A stretch of 64,000 bases of DNA from Wuchereria bancrofti (GCA_005281725.1 SSBO01000009.1:7316303-7380302); one strand, 5' to 3'; counted from the first letter of the stretch, positions 26,593 to 41,800 are shown. Program-made: numbers and translations. The notes: generated by a model not told the origin, from the sequence alone.

Positions 26593-29500
26593 TTAAAATA
26601 AGTTAAACAGGAAAGATGGAAAAGACTCTGTACTTTGCAGTGCTTTTGTGTAAGCACTTTTTTCATTTTCATTTTTGCCTGCTACATACTTTGTCATTTG
26701 AAATGTAAACAGAGTTTCATTTGGCGGTTCCTTGATGAGCTTATTATGTTTCCAAATCCTGGTTATTTCTTTTTTTCCAAAGAATTTTGTTAGCTAAGGA
26801 ATGAATTTTCCATTCCAATTACGATGAAACATGGTGATTTATGGTAATTCCTTCATGTGAAAGATTCCCTGATTGTAACAGCTTTACTGTTTCTTCTTCC
26901 TCCAATTCGGAATTTTTTTTTCATTTGAATATTATATTTTTGTGCTTTATACGTAACACTATAGCAGAAAAAATAAGCTTCCTTTTTTTGTATATCTGTA
27001 TTCTTGAGTTCAGAAAAGTTATGAACTGAATAAAGCTTTTGATTTATTTTGACGGTCTATAAAAATCATTTTCCTAGTATTCAAACACTTCAATCTTTTT
27101 CTCAAAATTATTGTTTAGAGGGATAGACTTTGGAAGAAACAAAGTTTGTTGAAAAAAAAATAAATTCATTTAGTTTTATAACGTAAGTTACTTTACTTAC
27201 TGACACCGTATTAAGAATCCGAAATGTTCACAAGAAATTTGCAAATGTATTCCCAGATGTATTTCTGAACTGAAATGTTATAACTGTCCTAGTCGAGACA
27301 ATACCGATGTGATCTATCCTACGCCTTGTCCGCTCTGTAATTTTAGCTGTTTTTTACTTCCTTCACAAATTAATTTTGTGTGTAATCTTAATCACATTTC
27401 TATTTTAGTACTGCCCTGGCGTTTAACGAATTTTGCGAATTTGGTTACCGGCAAATTGTTTATTTAATTCAGCGAAAAAATTCAATTTTTAGAGTTTCAA
27501 TTTAAGATAAAAAAGAAATGGGTTTTTCGCAAATCGCGCATCGTAAAATTCATAAGATGGGTTAGAAATTCGTTTTGCGCCATATTTATTTTTAGCTTTC
27601 GACTATAGTGTTTACTTCTTTGACTTTTAATGAAACAATAGTTTACTTTCTTTTCTGCTCTCCACGTGGAGTACGTCGTCTCATATTGAGCTGAGCGGAG
27701 TTGGAATGAATTAATTTGCAGATGGTATGAAATGTTCATGTATTGTTACTACTGTTGTATGCACTGCCAACATCTCTACTTTAGCATTTGCTATGTAAGT
27801 GGAATTTTCTAAAATTGTCTTCATGAATCGCATTTTATTGAATCCTTTCTACACTATCGCTTCTGCTTATCTGATTCTATCCTGAGCGGATAACATAACA
27901 AATGATGCACTACTTAGTAAGAATTTCTGGTGGAGAATTCATTGGCGCTTATCATGTTGTATCGGCTAGTATTTTAGTGACAGAGAAAATATATAAATTG
28001 AACTTGAATATGTGAATTGAAGTTAATTGATCGGTTGCTACTTATATTATTCTTTCTTTAAAGAGGAGAAAATTTTCATGAATTCTTTCAAGAAATTTCA
28101 TGGAATTCTTGCAGTATGTAAACACTCTCTAAACGCTTTTCATATATTTAAACCTTATTGAAACTTCTCGCGAAAATCTTTTGTTTTTCTTTTGTAGAAT
28201 GAATTGTTGCAACATTTTAATTTCTCGGTTCCTTTTGGAAATTAGGAATGTAGGATTGTTTTACTCCTATGCATTTGGAACAAGTTTTTTTCCTTTTTTG
28301 CAACTTTTAGGACCACGAATTAAGGATAAAAAAGAGTTGTTTGTTTTTTCTTTTTTTTCATGGTGAAATTGTCCCCTCACAATCATTAAATGTTATTGCC
28401 ATAATTTATATGCGGTGTTGGGGGTTTCAGATTGTCTTCGTTTTTTCTTTCAAATAAATCTGTTTTCTCGAAGTTTATTGTAGTTTGCACTGAAAGTAAG
28501 CAACGGTGGATGATTTTCTGTTTAATAGAAAGGGACTCAACATCCGATGGGCCGATCAGTGTGCCAGGACTGGAGGTCATATGATTGATTACTTGAGTTA
28601 TGGGAATTTTGTGAAATACTCGCGCTAGCGGCAGTCAGTGGCGTTCATTGCAAACAACGACCTTAATTGGCTTAATGTGAAGGATTTTCTTTAACGTTAT
28701 TCATTCCCAAGAATTCTCAGAATTCACTCTTCTATCCTTCATATTAACTTAACTGACCTCCCATAAAGGTACAGTTCTCCATCTGTAACAAGTGCTCGAC
28801 TAGATAAATGATGAATTGAATTGAATCGGAAGAATTCCTTTTCCATATGCTATGCATGAAATAACAGATTGATGAAATTGTTGAAATTCCCGAGTGTTTC
28901 CGACTTCTCATATGATTTACAGTTTAAATTCTATCCTTTGCTGTAATATTTTCAAGAAAATTAGAATTGAATATTTTGTTGTAATGTAGCAATTTAAAAG
29001 CTGTTCAGATTAATTAGTTCCATTATTTAATTCTCATCATATTCTGACATGAAAATTTTCTATATAAAAACTTTATCTCAAATTAACAGTATTGGTGGGA
29101 AGGCAAGAATAATATAATCAAATGAGCTATAATGGTTATAAGTCAATAGAAAAAGGTACATATTACACATCCCTTCTTTTTCATTTGTATGTTTCAAAAT
29201 GACTAAGTTTTTAGCTGCTTGCTTGTTCTTCTATTTGTCATCTGAGATCTGTTTTTTTATCTGATGTTAGTATATTATATTATGGAAAATCTATAGCTTT
29301 GGTTATAATATTATCTCATCGGATGTGCTTTTGTTTTAATATTTTATTTCTTCATCGTAGAAGTTTTAGGCACGATAAAATGTGATGTAGTTATTTTTGG
29401 TGGAATAGAGTTTATAATCGTAAGATATTTAGCAACAGCAGGGTATTTAATAAGGGTATTTACCGTAACCAAGAAAAAGCTGCTTTTTATTATCCGGCAG

Positions 29501-31959
29501 TAGAGATAATTGCTGCTGGTTCGAATCGCATTTCAGAGGGATATGGAATTAGAGCATAATCAATAAACTGGATGAAATAATAGTCCTGATATTTCCTAGA
29601 CATTTCTTATTAGAAAGAAGGTTTATAATGAAAGGATCTTAAATTTAACGAGGTAACTGACAAAGACTTAGCTACAATTTTTTATTCATTCTTTTATCGG
29701 TGTAGAAAATATTTATTTGTTATAACTCAGTCTTTTCTAAAATAAGTTAAATTTTCCAAATTTGAAAATAATTTCTATAAAAACGGCAGTTTTATAAGTT
29801 ATGAAGAAAACTTGATAATGTAAAAACAACTGCGAATGAAATTAATCCTACAGTGCAGTCTTTATTTTACACAGTTATCAGTGATTTTCCTAAGGAGTGG
29901 ATCCGTTTGTCATTCCTTCCAAGGACCTTTCTTCCCTTCTCATCGATCCAATTATTCACATATGTCCAAAATCTCCACAACTGTGCTGGTCATCGTTTTG
30001 CTCAATCTTGCAAAAACCTCTCTTAAAATCTTTTCCTTTTCTCCCAAGAGTTTTTTTACACATTTTATATTTAATACTCATCTCTTAATATATCACAAAA
30101 TAATTCCTATCAAATATATCATTGTCTGATCACAGATTCACCAACATTCCTCATTATTTACTTCAAAGTAATAACAGAGTAGTAAGATGCGTAAGCAAAG
30201 ATGTCGTACAATTAGTATTCCATGAATTTCGGGATTTCATTCCTATGAAAATTGATCTTTCACCTGCAGATTGTTTAGTTAGCACTTTTTCGTTCATTCA
30301 ATCTCTAAAATTTGTCACATTCGAAGATGAACGAAAAAAAATTTTACTTGAAGTACAATCATATTGTTATCTCACTACTTTTAATTTTTTAAATTGCTTT
30401 TTTCAGTTAAAAGTAGTTGCTTCACTTCTTACTTCTTTCAGTATTTCTTTTCTTTTACAGGAAAAAGTAAATTATTGATGCTTCTCTTTGTTTTTTTTCC
30501 GTCTATTGGACAGAAATCGTTTTCCGAAGATAAAATCAGGAAAATAGTATTGAGCAGTTGTTTTCAGCAAACAAAAAGTAATTCTATTCTTGTCCTTTCC
30601 TTCTGCTTTCCTAATAAACAATCACTGATTACAAATGCTTCACTTCTTAATCAATACTATTTCTCCACTCTTCTAATTACTATTTACTTATTTTTCTTCC
30701 ATTTCATAATTCTTTCTTCTCGATCACAGCAATTTGCATACTAGTTTGATAATTGATAGTTGCCGTCGTAGATGCATTTTTTCATGATGGTGATGACCTG
30801 CTATCTGAATTTAAGAAGTTGTTCTTTTAAACCAATGCTTATGTGTTGTTTTTTGCTTTAATTGAGCCTTTGAAGAATCATTACATTTGATTACATTTGA
30901 ATTGTGATCTAAAAAAATTGATAAGTAACGAGCAGTAATTTAGACTGGAGTGAGCGCATTCGTTCTTAATATGAAAGCCGCCAACTGCTATCTTACGTAC
31001 ATAGATGCACATCTTCAGTTGAAAATGTCCATCTATTGGCATATTAATCACTCAGTTGAAGGATGCGTCTTCAACATATACTTTCATTTTCCGCCTCTCA
31101 ATTGGCAAATTTCCGAAAAGATTTGGAGCTTGCTGATTGCATAAGTGATCATTCATTCCTCACATTTATGCATTCATATTTATAATTTTTTTAAAATTCA
31201 TTTCGCACCAATCATTAACCACGCTAGCGTCAACAGCCAATTATTATCATTGCTACGGGACAGTTGTCTTCATTCCATCAGACAAATTTCAAAATTCTTG
31301 ATTTCATGTAACTTTCTGATTCCTGTTGCTACTACCATCTTCAGTTCATTTGACTTTTACTCATTTGAGTAAACTTTCAACAACGAACACATATGAGTAA
31401 ATGCTAAGCCGTAAATTAAGGAATGAATTTAAAAAAGTATCGATAACGATATTTTTCATTGTTGGTAATTCATTTTAGGCAACTGTTTACTATATTTATG
31501 ATCGTTTAAATGAAAGGTCAAATGAACTGATGATGACAATGTTTGGTACATTAATTCACAAACTTTTGTTAGCAAATCAGATCAATGAAAAATTTTGAAT
31601 ATTCATTCAGTTTACGACATCAAGGAAATTATTAATCGATTTTTAAAGTTATTCATCTTTGTCTCCCCCTCTTCGTCGCTCTCTCTCCCTAGAATAGACT
31701 TAAGTTCGAATCAGTCAAAGAAATGTTTGAAAATATTTTAAAAAAAACAAAAAACAAAAATATTTTCTCAAATGTAGCTATTTTCATCGTTGACAGTTGT
31801 TGGTTGCGCTAAAAATAGCGGAATTGACTTGTCAAATGATATCGAGTAGGGATTAATTGTACAATAAGAATATTATGTGTACAATAAGGAGAATAAAAGC
31901 CAGGTGGTATTTTTTTCCACATAACTTTATAGTCTCATTAAATCACAATTGATTATTCT

Positions 31960-31979
31960 GATTGATTGATTGATTGATT
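31960..31979. repeat. GATT microsatellite, five units
   Basis: Five perfect consecutive GATT units. Confidence 0.9.
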
Positions 31980-34900
31980 TATAACACTGTTCATCTTAGC
32001 AGTAAAACTTGTTCTCCAAGTTCCGAAATTTTCAATTGCTTGCATTATTTTTATATATTTATTGTCACTGCAGTACGAAAGAACTTTTCTTTCCTAACTT
32101 CTCTCCTATTTATTGCTAAAAAATCAATATTTCGTTTATCTTAGTTGCTGTTTCTTTTTTTTAAAAAATAATTTTCATTCTATCCCAAGTTTATTCGCCA
32201 AGTGGTTTTTTCTAAAAATTAGGGGAGGTAAAGTCTAATTGTGCTCTTTTCTGCTAATGTTATCAATGTCATTTCCGTGCCTGTACACATACATATGTAG
32301 GTGTGTGTGTATGATTCATACAAGTTTTATGCACAGATGTTTGGCGCAGTTGAAAATTTCACTTCTTAATAGCCCATTCATTCGGTGCTGTATCGTTGGG
32401 CCCGAAGGCATCTGGACATCGTTTATTTGAAACGATGTGGTTTTTTTTTGGTGTCTTTGATCTCTTCAAAGTTAATAGTCCTACTCTTCATCTAGCGTAT
32501 CAGTCCCATCCCATATTGAAATGGCCATTTTTCTTTGGTCATATTTAGCTATTCATTGGTTCGGCTTCCATATGTATTTAAACTTTTATAATAATATAAA
32601 TACTTCATATTTCTTTCTTTTTTTCTTGTAACTTTAAATTAATTTACTAGCATTTGATGCATTTAGAGATAAGTACGTATGTTATAAAGGTACAATGTGT
32701 AATGGCAAACCTTACATATCGTTATATTTCTAGATAATATCGTCAGACCTCTTATCTTGATAGAGAATAAAAAATTTGCATTTCATTTTAGCCGCTAGAA
32801 AAGGAAATAAATTTTACATTTAGCAGTGCAAGCAAATCCATTTGAAAATTCAAATAGCATTTGACAAGAAAATTTCTCATTTGTTAGCCATTCTCGAAAT
32901 TTACCCTCTCTTCCTTAAATGTCCGAGATGTCAGTGGATTAAACAAATGACAAGAGTGAAAAATTTTGGGCGCAGTATAACTTAGCCACTTTTACTAGCC
33001 ATGGTTGTTTGTTGGCACCTCTTGCAAGCATAAAAAGTAAATTTCCATCGGTTCATTCCTATTTTCTTACATTTTCTCTGAATACTGTTTTGTCAATCAA
33101 TCGATCTCTCAAATTTTCATTCTTTTACTAACTTTCGAAATTTTACTCTCAACTCCAACAATAGATCTTTTTTCTCCAGTTCTTCGTCATTCCATGAGAA
33201 AATCAATTTAATTACTCAAACTGAGGAGACATCAATCGCTCCAATTAATTGTCACATTTTTTTTTTCTGTCGTACTAAGTACAACCTGGCGAATGATGAC
33301 AGATCTTCCGCATTCGTTGAGAATTACATACTTTATAACGTGATGCACACGCTATTATTTAAAAAAAAGGTTAATTTATTTACTTTTAGATTTTAAAGTC
33401 ATCTATACACTTTTCCTGAAGTTTTGTGCAATGTCACTGTTTAATGCTTAGCTAAATCGTTAAGAAAGGAATGATAGTACGAGAGACAAAAGAATGCACT
33501 AAATTTTCTATAAGGAACTGAAAGATCGGTTTAGTTCAGTGACAAGAGAGGAAGTTGATAGTGTCATATCACTACCTCATGTAACTGCATTACTTATCTC
33601 TTCTAGCAAATCACATCTTTAGAATTCTCATTTAAATCAAATTTAGGCTCATACAGTTTTGGCATTTTGCTAAGAGTAACGGCCACTCATGTCTTCTGTT
33701 TACTCTTTTATATTACTTATGCAGGTAGCATTCAGACACCGTGCGGAAACTGTCATTCGATAAAAAAGAAAGAACAAAAGGAATATTCCTTATTTTTACA
33801 CTCCCCTCATTTTTCATTTTATTTGTTAATTCTGTTAGAAATTGATTCATTAATTGATTATTTTCAAGACTATGAATTATTATGAACTACAAAATAATAG
33901 CTACCAGTTTTTTCCAATGTTTCTGAATTATTACACCTCAAAGTAATTTGAATTTTTAGATATTTTAAGCAATCAGTTGTCATTTTTATGAACACGTCAT
34001 TCATATTTCGATATACAAGTTTTTTTTCCTTCCTACTTTTCAAACCAGTTTCAGACTCGGAAGTGAGATAAACAAACCTAAATTTTGAATCATTTTATCA
34101 GAAATAATATACTACAGATTTTCAAACTGTGAAAAATTGCATCTAATAACTTATTCAATGTATATTTGAAAAATTTTTGATATTCATGAACTGTATGTGA
34201 CCTACTAAATTCATGGGGAGGTGAAATCTTTATTTATTCATATTTAACCAAACATTTTTTAAATGAAAATCATGCTTTGCTCATTATTAAATAATTAAGA
34301 ATCTTCTCTCAAAATAAAATAATTCGATAAAGAGAATTTTATCTTATTTAGAAATTAGAGCCTATTTTCTTCTTAACTTTAATTGTAAGCTTAACAAAAT
34401 TAATTTTAGATCACTAGGATAACTTTCGAAAAATCGTGTCGGTGTTTTGTTTTTGTCAAATATTGTTACTGTTTTGTGCTGTTCGTTGTTTTGTTCCAAC
34501 TAAATGATATTGTTTAAAAAAAAAAAGAGGTTTTTTGAAATTTATTGAGTCCAAGAGCTTTTCATTAATGGCCTCACGATGACCACTGGTCGAACGAGCT
34601 TAAGAGTTCATAGCAACTTTCTTGTACACTGAAGTAAACAAAAATTAAATTTTTAAAGCACTAATTATGAAAAGCATAATTGCCATTTTAGCAATCTTAA
34701 GTCTTAATACTTCTCCAAACAAACTGAATTGTAAGTTACAATTCTTAACTAATTAGACCACTGTGATTTGCACAATATAAATGACTGCATTACATTAAAA
34801 GAGATAATAATGTAAATGGTTTTTTGTCAAAAAAAATTGTCAGAAAATTAAAAAATTAATTTTATTGAAAGTTCTGAAATTAGACTAATTGACTATTAGA

Positions 34901-37201
34901 AATTTATTAAATTTTATCTATCATGAATGAGAGTGAATATCTTCCACTTCTTTACACTGTTATGATGAATACTACTTGCATTACAGTTTCTTCTCCAATT
35001 AAAAAAAAAAAAAACCACCTTGTCAAAAATTTACAAAATACCAATAACTACTTTGCATCCGATGCCCTCTTTACCACATAAAATTTTTAAAAAGTTGGTA
35101 CTGTTTTTTTCTCAATCTTTCCACTCTACGTTATCAATTTTTATTTATCTGTGATTTATTATTATTTTTTACACTATTTATTACAATCGAATCAGAAAGT
35201 GACAGGAGTTTCAATTTAATTGAGAAATTACATAAAAATGACATTCATAAAATGGAGATGTGGTATTAATTAATTCCTTTTGTTAAAATTTTAACTCTGA
35301 GTGTTTACAGTAAATTTAAATTATTTCCATGTTTTTCTGTATATTTTCTTAATCTTTAAAAATTTTTTCTCTATTCATTTAGCTTATTTTACTATCACAC
35401 TTCAACATCAAATTTTATCATCAACTTGACTAAAGCAATATTCAGAGACTATTAAATTTAACTATTTTGGATTTAAAAAAAACTGTTTTCTCCGCAATAT
35501 TTACTCAATTTCACTAAATCCGGTATTAATCAATTGCTTATAATGTTTTTTATTAGTTATTTATAATAAATTACTTATAATTTTGTTAATTACTTGTAAT
35601 ATTGATTCGTAAGTGATATCCATAACTGTTTGTTTGTGAATGATTGTTCATGGCTTATTAATAAATCCAACTTTTCTGTAATATTTCAAGAAAGAAACTA
35701 GCTTACTTGCTGTATGGATGATTCCAAAGATCAATAACATGCTTTTAAAAGAAGAGATCTGATAAAATTGCTTCAGGTTGACTTTACTTGCTTCGATTTA
35801 TCATGAAATTTCTAATCTTTCTCTCTCTGTCCTTTCTCGTAAGGCATGAATTTAAGAAAAGATAGAAAAAAGATACTTCGCTTTCAAACAAATCTTTCAT
35901 TGTAAAAATTTCCTTTCAGATGATAAGTTTTCATGAACTTTACCTTAAAAAAAAAAATTCAAATTTCAAATATATCTTACATTCAACTGATTGTTATTGA
36001 GGTACAAAATGCAGATTTTCTGGTGGAAAATTGTGTCATAACACTAGATGGCATACTTTTCCCTTCACTTTTTTACACTTTGAGGCGTTTCTGAAAGTAT
36101 GAAACTAAAAAAAAGTTAAAGATGGCTGCACTTTTTCAATTAAATTAATAAATATAAACAGACAAATTAAGGAATTCATTTATGAGGTCTAATAAACAGG
36201 TAAGGTAAATTAGTTATCGAATGCCAGTTTAAAAGTTAATAAGCCTAGAAAAGCCATTTTTATATTTGCAATGAACAATCCGATGATATCATTAAAGAAG
36301 TGGGATCAAGTAAATGAATTACAAATATTGGCCACAAGGGATAGTGTTAGTGGTACTAGACAATTGGCCATACTAAAGTACCCATAAACATATGAATGAA
36401 GAAAGGTCAGGCTTACGATGGTCACAAAGGCATATGGATAGTCCTATATTATAACACTACATAAGTCAAGAAGGCGCAGTTAGCACAATGTTCACAAACA
36501 TTCATAATCAAAAAAGTAAACATAGACGCCTCACAACTAATTTTTATTTTCTTTTCATTTTTTAATCTTGTTTTTGATATAATAGATGAATGAAGAAATG
36601 ATAGGAATGTATCACTCAAAAAAGTCTTGCCTTTATCAAATATCTGCAAAAAAATGCATTGGAAGAGTTAGAGATTAGAATATAAAGATATTTTCAGTGG
36701 GTGAGAATGTTTCTCGCGTGGAAAAAAATTTAATTTTTGATGAGTCATTTCCTTTCTTCCTTCATTGATTTTCTTACATTTTAATTCTATCTTTTGGGAA
36801 TAAGCGTTGAGACTTTACCTGAAATTAAAAAAACCCCATTGAAGCTTTCACACCGTATTTTATATTTTAATTTCGATGAAGAAATTATCAATTCGGATTT
36901 TATTCATTAATTACACTACCGATCCATTTTATTGGTAAATTGTCCAGCAACTGATGTTCACTCCCCGTAAGCCAAGCATGAAAGATGAGAACTTTAGATA
37001 TCACTACACTTCTGGCCATAATTACAGTTTCATCCTTTTTACGTCTTCGAAACGAAACTTACTTCCACTCGAGGGATCACTTTCGGGTAGGCAAGGATTA
37101 AATTTCAAATGTATGATCATATCCAACTATTTCAGAACTTGAAGAAAGGACGCTGATTCAAAAACTAGCGTTCCTCGGGTTTCACATAAAAACTCTCCCA
37201 C

Positions 37202-37260
37202 TTACGTCACTTACGTCAACCCCTCTTCATCAGTCCTACACCAGTCCACTTCTCACGTCA
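37202..37260. promoter_or_regulatory. cluster of CRE/ATF-like sites
   Basis: TTACGTCA occurs twice in tandem (37202-37209 and 37211-37218), and CACGTCA follows at 37254-37260. TTACGTCA is a known binding sequence of bZIP factors of the CREB/ATF class. It lies 1.6 kb before the RhoGAP start codon, so a promoter or enhancer role is an inference. Confidence 0.3.
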
Positions 37261-37475
37261 AATATCGTCCCAGTAAGTCCACATCACACGCACAGGACCA
37301 CGCAATACAGTAATTGGTCGACATATAGCTGTTATCTTTTGCTTTTTCAAATTTGCCTTCGCGGGATTTTTGAATTTTTTGTTTGAAAGTGGTTGGTAAT
37401 GCGTGTGGATTGCGCGTTGTTGTGACGTTCGAGATGATTGTTACCATCGTTTTGATTCGTTTTCTCGGGAATATA

Positions 37476-37510
37476 TTTAATGTAATAATTGAATTTTTAA
37501 TGTAATAATT
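37476..37510. repeat. 15-bp direct repeat
   Basis: TTTAATGTAATAATT occurs at 37476-37490 and again at 37496-37510. This is local slippage-type repetition in AT-rich DNA. Confidence 0.6.
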
Positions 37511-38814
37511 TTTAATGCATGAGACAACCGTGGACGTTAACTTATTGGATGAGTTGCACTGTTGGATTGTTGAATTAGTAAAATAAACTTTTTAGTCTTC
37601 GCAAAAGTTATTGTTTAATTCTTGTTAAATGTGATATTCTCGAAAGACTTGCTCTTCAGAGATAATGTTTAAACAATGCAATTTTTTGATAAATATTTGA
37701 TTTTGACTTCCAAAAGTTACTGTAACTCTCTGTTCTTTCTGTTATTAGTTCTTAACGTAATATATTGAAGAACGAAGACTACATATTCTTATAGGCTATC
37801 ATACTCATACAGTTATATGAGTATGGTACTACTAGAATGTCACTAGTTTATCAGTAAAGATTGATGTCAGTTTTAATTAATTTTTGACATCACTTTGATC
37901 TATCTAAAGCATAAGTGTTATATGTAACTTGTCCTGTCTGATGGTCACTGTAATTGACGTATTGCTTAGCACGTCTCATCACGTACCAGTTTATAAGTCA
38001 TTAGATGAGAAAGGAGGATAATTATAAGGCTGTAATTTACTCCACTCATTTTAATTCCTGTATTTAAAGTCTTTTTTTCGGGCTCTTGTCCTTGGAGACA
38101 CAACAATATACATGACTCATTTTATGCGATATTCTATTACTGCCACTGCTGTCGTTGAGATTGTTTTTGTATTTGATATTATGAAACGAAAAAGTGACAG
38201 CAGTTACAGAATGATGATATCAGAAATTAAAATGAAAGCATTAACCTCGCGTACACCAAATAGATATCTTGAACTGCTTCTAAGCGGCTGATTATTGTTT
38301 TTGATAAATAAATTTGCATATTTGAATGGCTTGAGCATTACTTATAAATGTCGAATGAATAATCTCTTCACATGATATTTTAAAAGGAGCACTAATGAGC
38401 ACTATAATTTATTCTGAATATTAAAAATTTGATTGTTACTGAAATATATGCGTACTGTAGTGTCCTTTTATTTAAGTGACATTCGTTCGTAGCAAGATGT
38501 TATAATTTTTGTTGGTTTTTATTTTAAACATTTTTGTTCAAATTAGATGCATAATTTTAAAACGTATACAATCCTTTATTGTGAAATTTGAACAATCAGG
38601 TAAACGGTCGTTCTTATTTCTAACTGCATTTTAAACTATTTAAACATTTTGATTTTCCTCCGATTATTTGTCTTCATTTTGAATATACCAATAACTGATT
38701 ACGTATGAAACTGAAAACTTTATTTCTGTTTAGGAAGGGTATATTTGTTAATCTTTCTCGAGTATTAAAATGTTACTTTTATAGTGTTCATGAATTGGAA
38801 AATTTACAAACAGT

Positions 38815-41800
38815 TTGTTATTAGAAACTATAGTGTTTGTGAGAAAGTTTGTTGACCTGGCGAGGTGCAAAAAAAGAGGAGCAACTGCGATCTGGGGAAA
38901 TCGTACTGCAGTTGTGCATATCACAGTTATGGACAAATATCTGGATGGTTTACGGAGTATGCGTTTATATCGCCAAGCTAATACATTGCCTACTACTTCC
39001 GGCCCACAGCAATTTACGTTAGTTCATTTCAAGTTTCTAAGTAAGATATTTCTGGAATGATATTAAATTAAAATTTATGAAATTAAAAGTTGGAGTTGTT
39101 AATAATTTAATTTTCGCTTCTTATTTTCATATATTTATGTATTAAGACTGGAAAATGTTGCAAGTTATACTATGGAATTAGACATTGGAGATAGGCGTGG
39201 ATTCAGTACTTTCACTTTACGCGGAGTCCCTGTGTATGTTAATTTTTATTCCTTTTTTTTTTTGGAACTGATTGATTTCAAGTTTGTCTTTTATTCTTCA
39301 CCGAATAATTCACTAAATTTTAAGTTTCCTCGTCGATGCATTCAATTTCCTTCGTCTTAACGGTCTCGACGCTAGTGGTATTTTTCGGAAAGAAGGGAAT
39401 ATTAGCCGACTTAAATCTTTTTCGGTATGTCCCATTTTCTAAATATTACAGGTTTTATATTAGAATGTACCACTGGTGGAATTAAATTATAATTTATCTA
39501 CTGTGGAAGATGGATGTTTTTCAGTTCATAATTTTTAGATGCAAACATTTTTTGGCAGCGTAGTTTTACCGGAAGATTGTACCACGCATGATGTTTGTTC
39601 ACTTATTAAACGATTTTTTCGAGAATTAAAGATACCTCTCTTTGCTCAGATGCAAAGACAATTGCTAGATGTAAGTTTGAAAAAAAAATACAAAATGAGT
39701 GTAAGAAACATTTGCCATGAAAATCTGCAGTTGTTTTCTGGCCATATCCGTAGTGTTCGTATATCTACTAAGCATTTATTGTATGCAGCAATAAGTTTCT
39801 ATCATTTTCTAAAAAGATTTCTGTGTTTTATAGGCTGCATCAATTTATGATGGAGCCCAACGTATCGACAAACTTTTGGAGGTTGTAAGAATGTTGCCTA
39901 CGGAACATCTAGCAACATTAACTTTTCTGATGCGACAACTTAAATATGTTGGCATTATTTGCTTCTTATTTTGAACAAAAAAGAAAATTTTTGAAATTAG
40001 TAGTAAGTTTTGTGATATGGCTGAATATTGGCAAATTCTAACTGAAATTTTGACTTGACGTTAGTGTTTTGGCCGAAAATGGATTGTAGTTGTAAGTTAT
40101 TTAAATTTTGACTTTTAATATTTCAGTTTCTCAGTAATTTGTTTCACGAAACAAAGAAATTCTGAACCCATTTTCATTGGGAGATTTCAGTTTGGAGATC
40201 GACATGAGGGTCATCAAATGACAGTTGAAAACATTGCACGCGTTTTTGCACCATCTCTTTTCCGAGACGATCCCCCACTTTCATCCAATAAAAGAAAAAG
40301 AGGATCTCAGGCATGTTCTTTTCCCTCCTTTCTCTCATTTCCTTGTGAATACCATTCAGAGAATGCCACATCTTAAGATACTATACTTTATTCCATTACT
40401 GACGATCGACTGATGTACAAAATCAGCCACACGTCTTCAGGAAGATTTGATTTCGAATGTACGAAATGAAAATGAGCTTCGCATTGCAATTATCGTTGAT
40501 CTGATTGATAATGCACATAAAATTGGTGTGCCACGTGACTACTACTTGGCATCACGTCGTCCTTCTGATGTTTCGCAGAAAATTTTTAAAGGAAAATTCA
40601 TGGGATACGTTGGGATGCGCAGTGTTTCTGCCAAGCCATCATCTAGGTTGGGTTATTTTTTTTTTTTAATTATTGGAAGAGAATGGTAGATGACATTTTT
40701 TTCTTATATATATTTCTAAACACTCTATTATATCGCATGAATGTCTGAATTTCTTTTTTTTTTTTTGAATTGGCATCTTTTTGAAGTTATTTTCTAAGTC
40801 GAAAATCTTCAGGAATACTGCATCAGTTAAGCAGAAAACTGAAACCCGAAAGGAAAAAAAGCTAGAGAAACAACCATCAGGGAAGTTTGCTGAACGGTAC
40901 AAGGTTGTTTTTGAAATATTGCATTGGTTAAGACTTAAGAATGCAACTTTTTAAAAAGTTATTTTTAAGAGCAAAATACCGCGCGAACGGCGTTCATCAT
41001 CTACAGTTCGTGACTTTTTCTCAAATATTTCAAATAAAGTTTTACGCCGTGGGCTGTCTCCAGTTACATCAACACGACGGCGTTGTTCAGCAGGCGATAT
41101 AACTGATGATGAATCTTTGAGAGGAAATATGAGTGAGTGCAACTTTATATGTTTTGAATTGGGAATTTGGCAATAAATATGTCCTCACATCAAAAAAATA
41201 TATATATTTCTGAGTTTTGATGAATTTAGAAATGTTTAGGCAGTCAGAATTAACTGTATGTAAATTTGCTTCTTCCTACATGATTTTTCTCTTCGTCTTA
41301 TACATGCTTTCAGCTGGACTGAATGATACGACGCCCAAATTTTGTGTTCGTAATTATGCTGACACTTGCGATGCTGCTCAACATGCTTCCAGAATGAGAT
41401 TTGAAAATACAGAATTACTGTCGGAAAGTAGCGACTTAAGCATGAATATAAAATCACCTTCATCGATTGTCTCTTCCCCTCAAAAGTTGGTTTTCAATGT
41501 GACTCGACTGCTTCATATGGATAACTTAAAAATCCATCAATGTACTATTACATTTCAGAATAGTTGGGAAACGTTCGCAGACGATTTTGGTGGAAGCTAA
41601 TGATTGTGCTCTATCGAGCAGAAAAGATGATGCGGTTTCAATTCCGACAAAAAGTTCAAGACATCGCTCACGTCGTGAATCACCACGCAAATCCAACACA
41701 AATTCACGAAGCAAAGCAATGGAGAAATACAAAGTTATCAAAGAACTGAAAGAAGCTAATATAATGCCTGCTTCACCCGCTTTTGAACCTATCGAAATGA

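Larger units (their letters stand above)
26600..38814. other. 12-kb gene-poor interval
   Basis: AT-rich DNA between the spectrin and RhoGAP genes, starting with the spectrin 3' UTR. The open frames are short and many fall in pyrimidine-rich tracts (for example 29836-30744) with no recognisable domains or exon chains. It holds a GATT microsatellite (31960-31979), a 15-bp direct repeat (37476-37490 and 37496-37510) and a cluster of TTACGTCA motifs (37202-37218). I see no gene, but long introns or non-coding exons of the downstream gene could lie here. Confidence 0.5.

Noticed and set aside
29518..29527. GGTTCGAATC, a tRNA T-loop-like sequence
   Set aside because: The flanking bases do not form a T stem and no acceptor or anticodon arm can be built around it.
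30122..30478. 118-codon plus-strand open frame
   Set aside because: Lies in a pyrimidine-rich tract with several overlapping open frames; no conserved motif and no exon partners.
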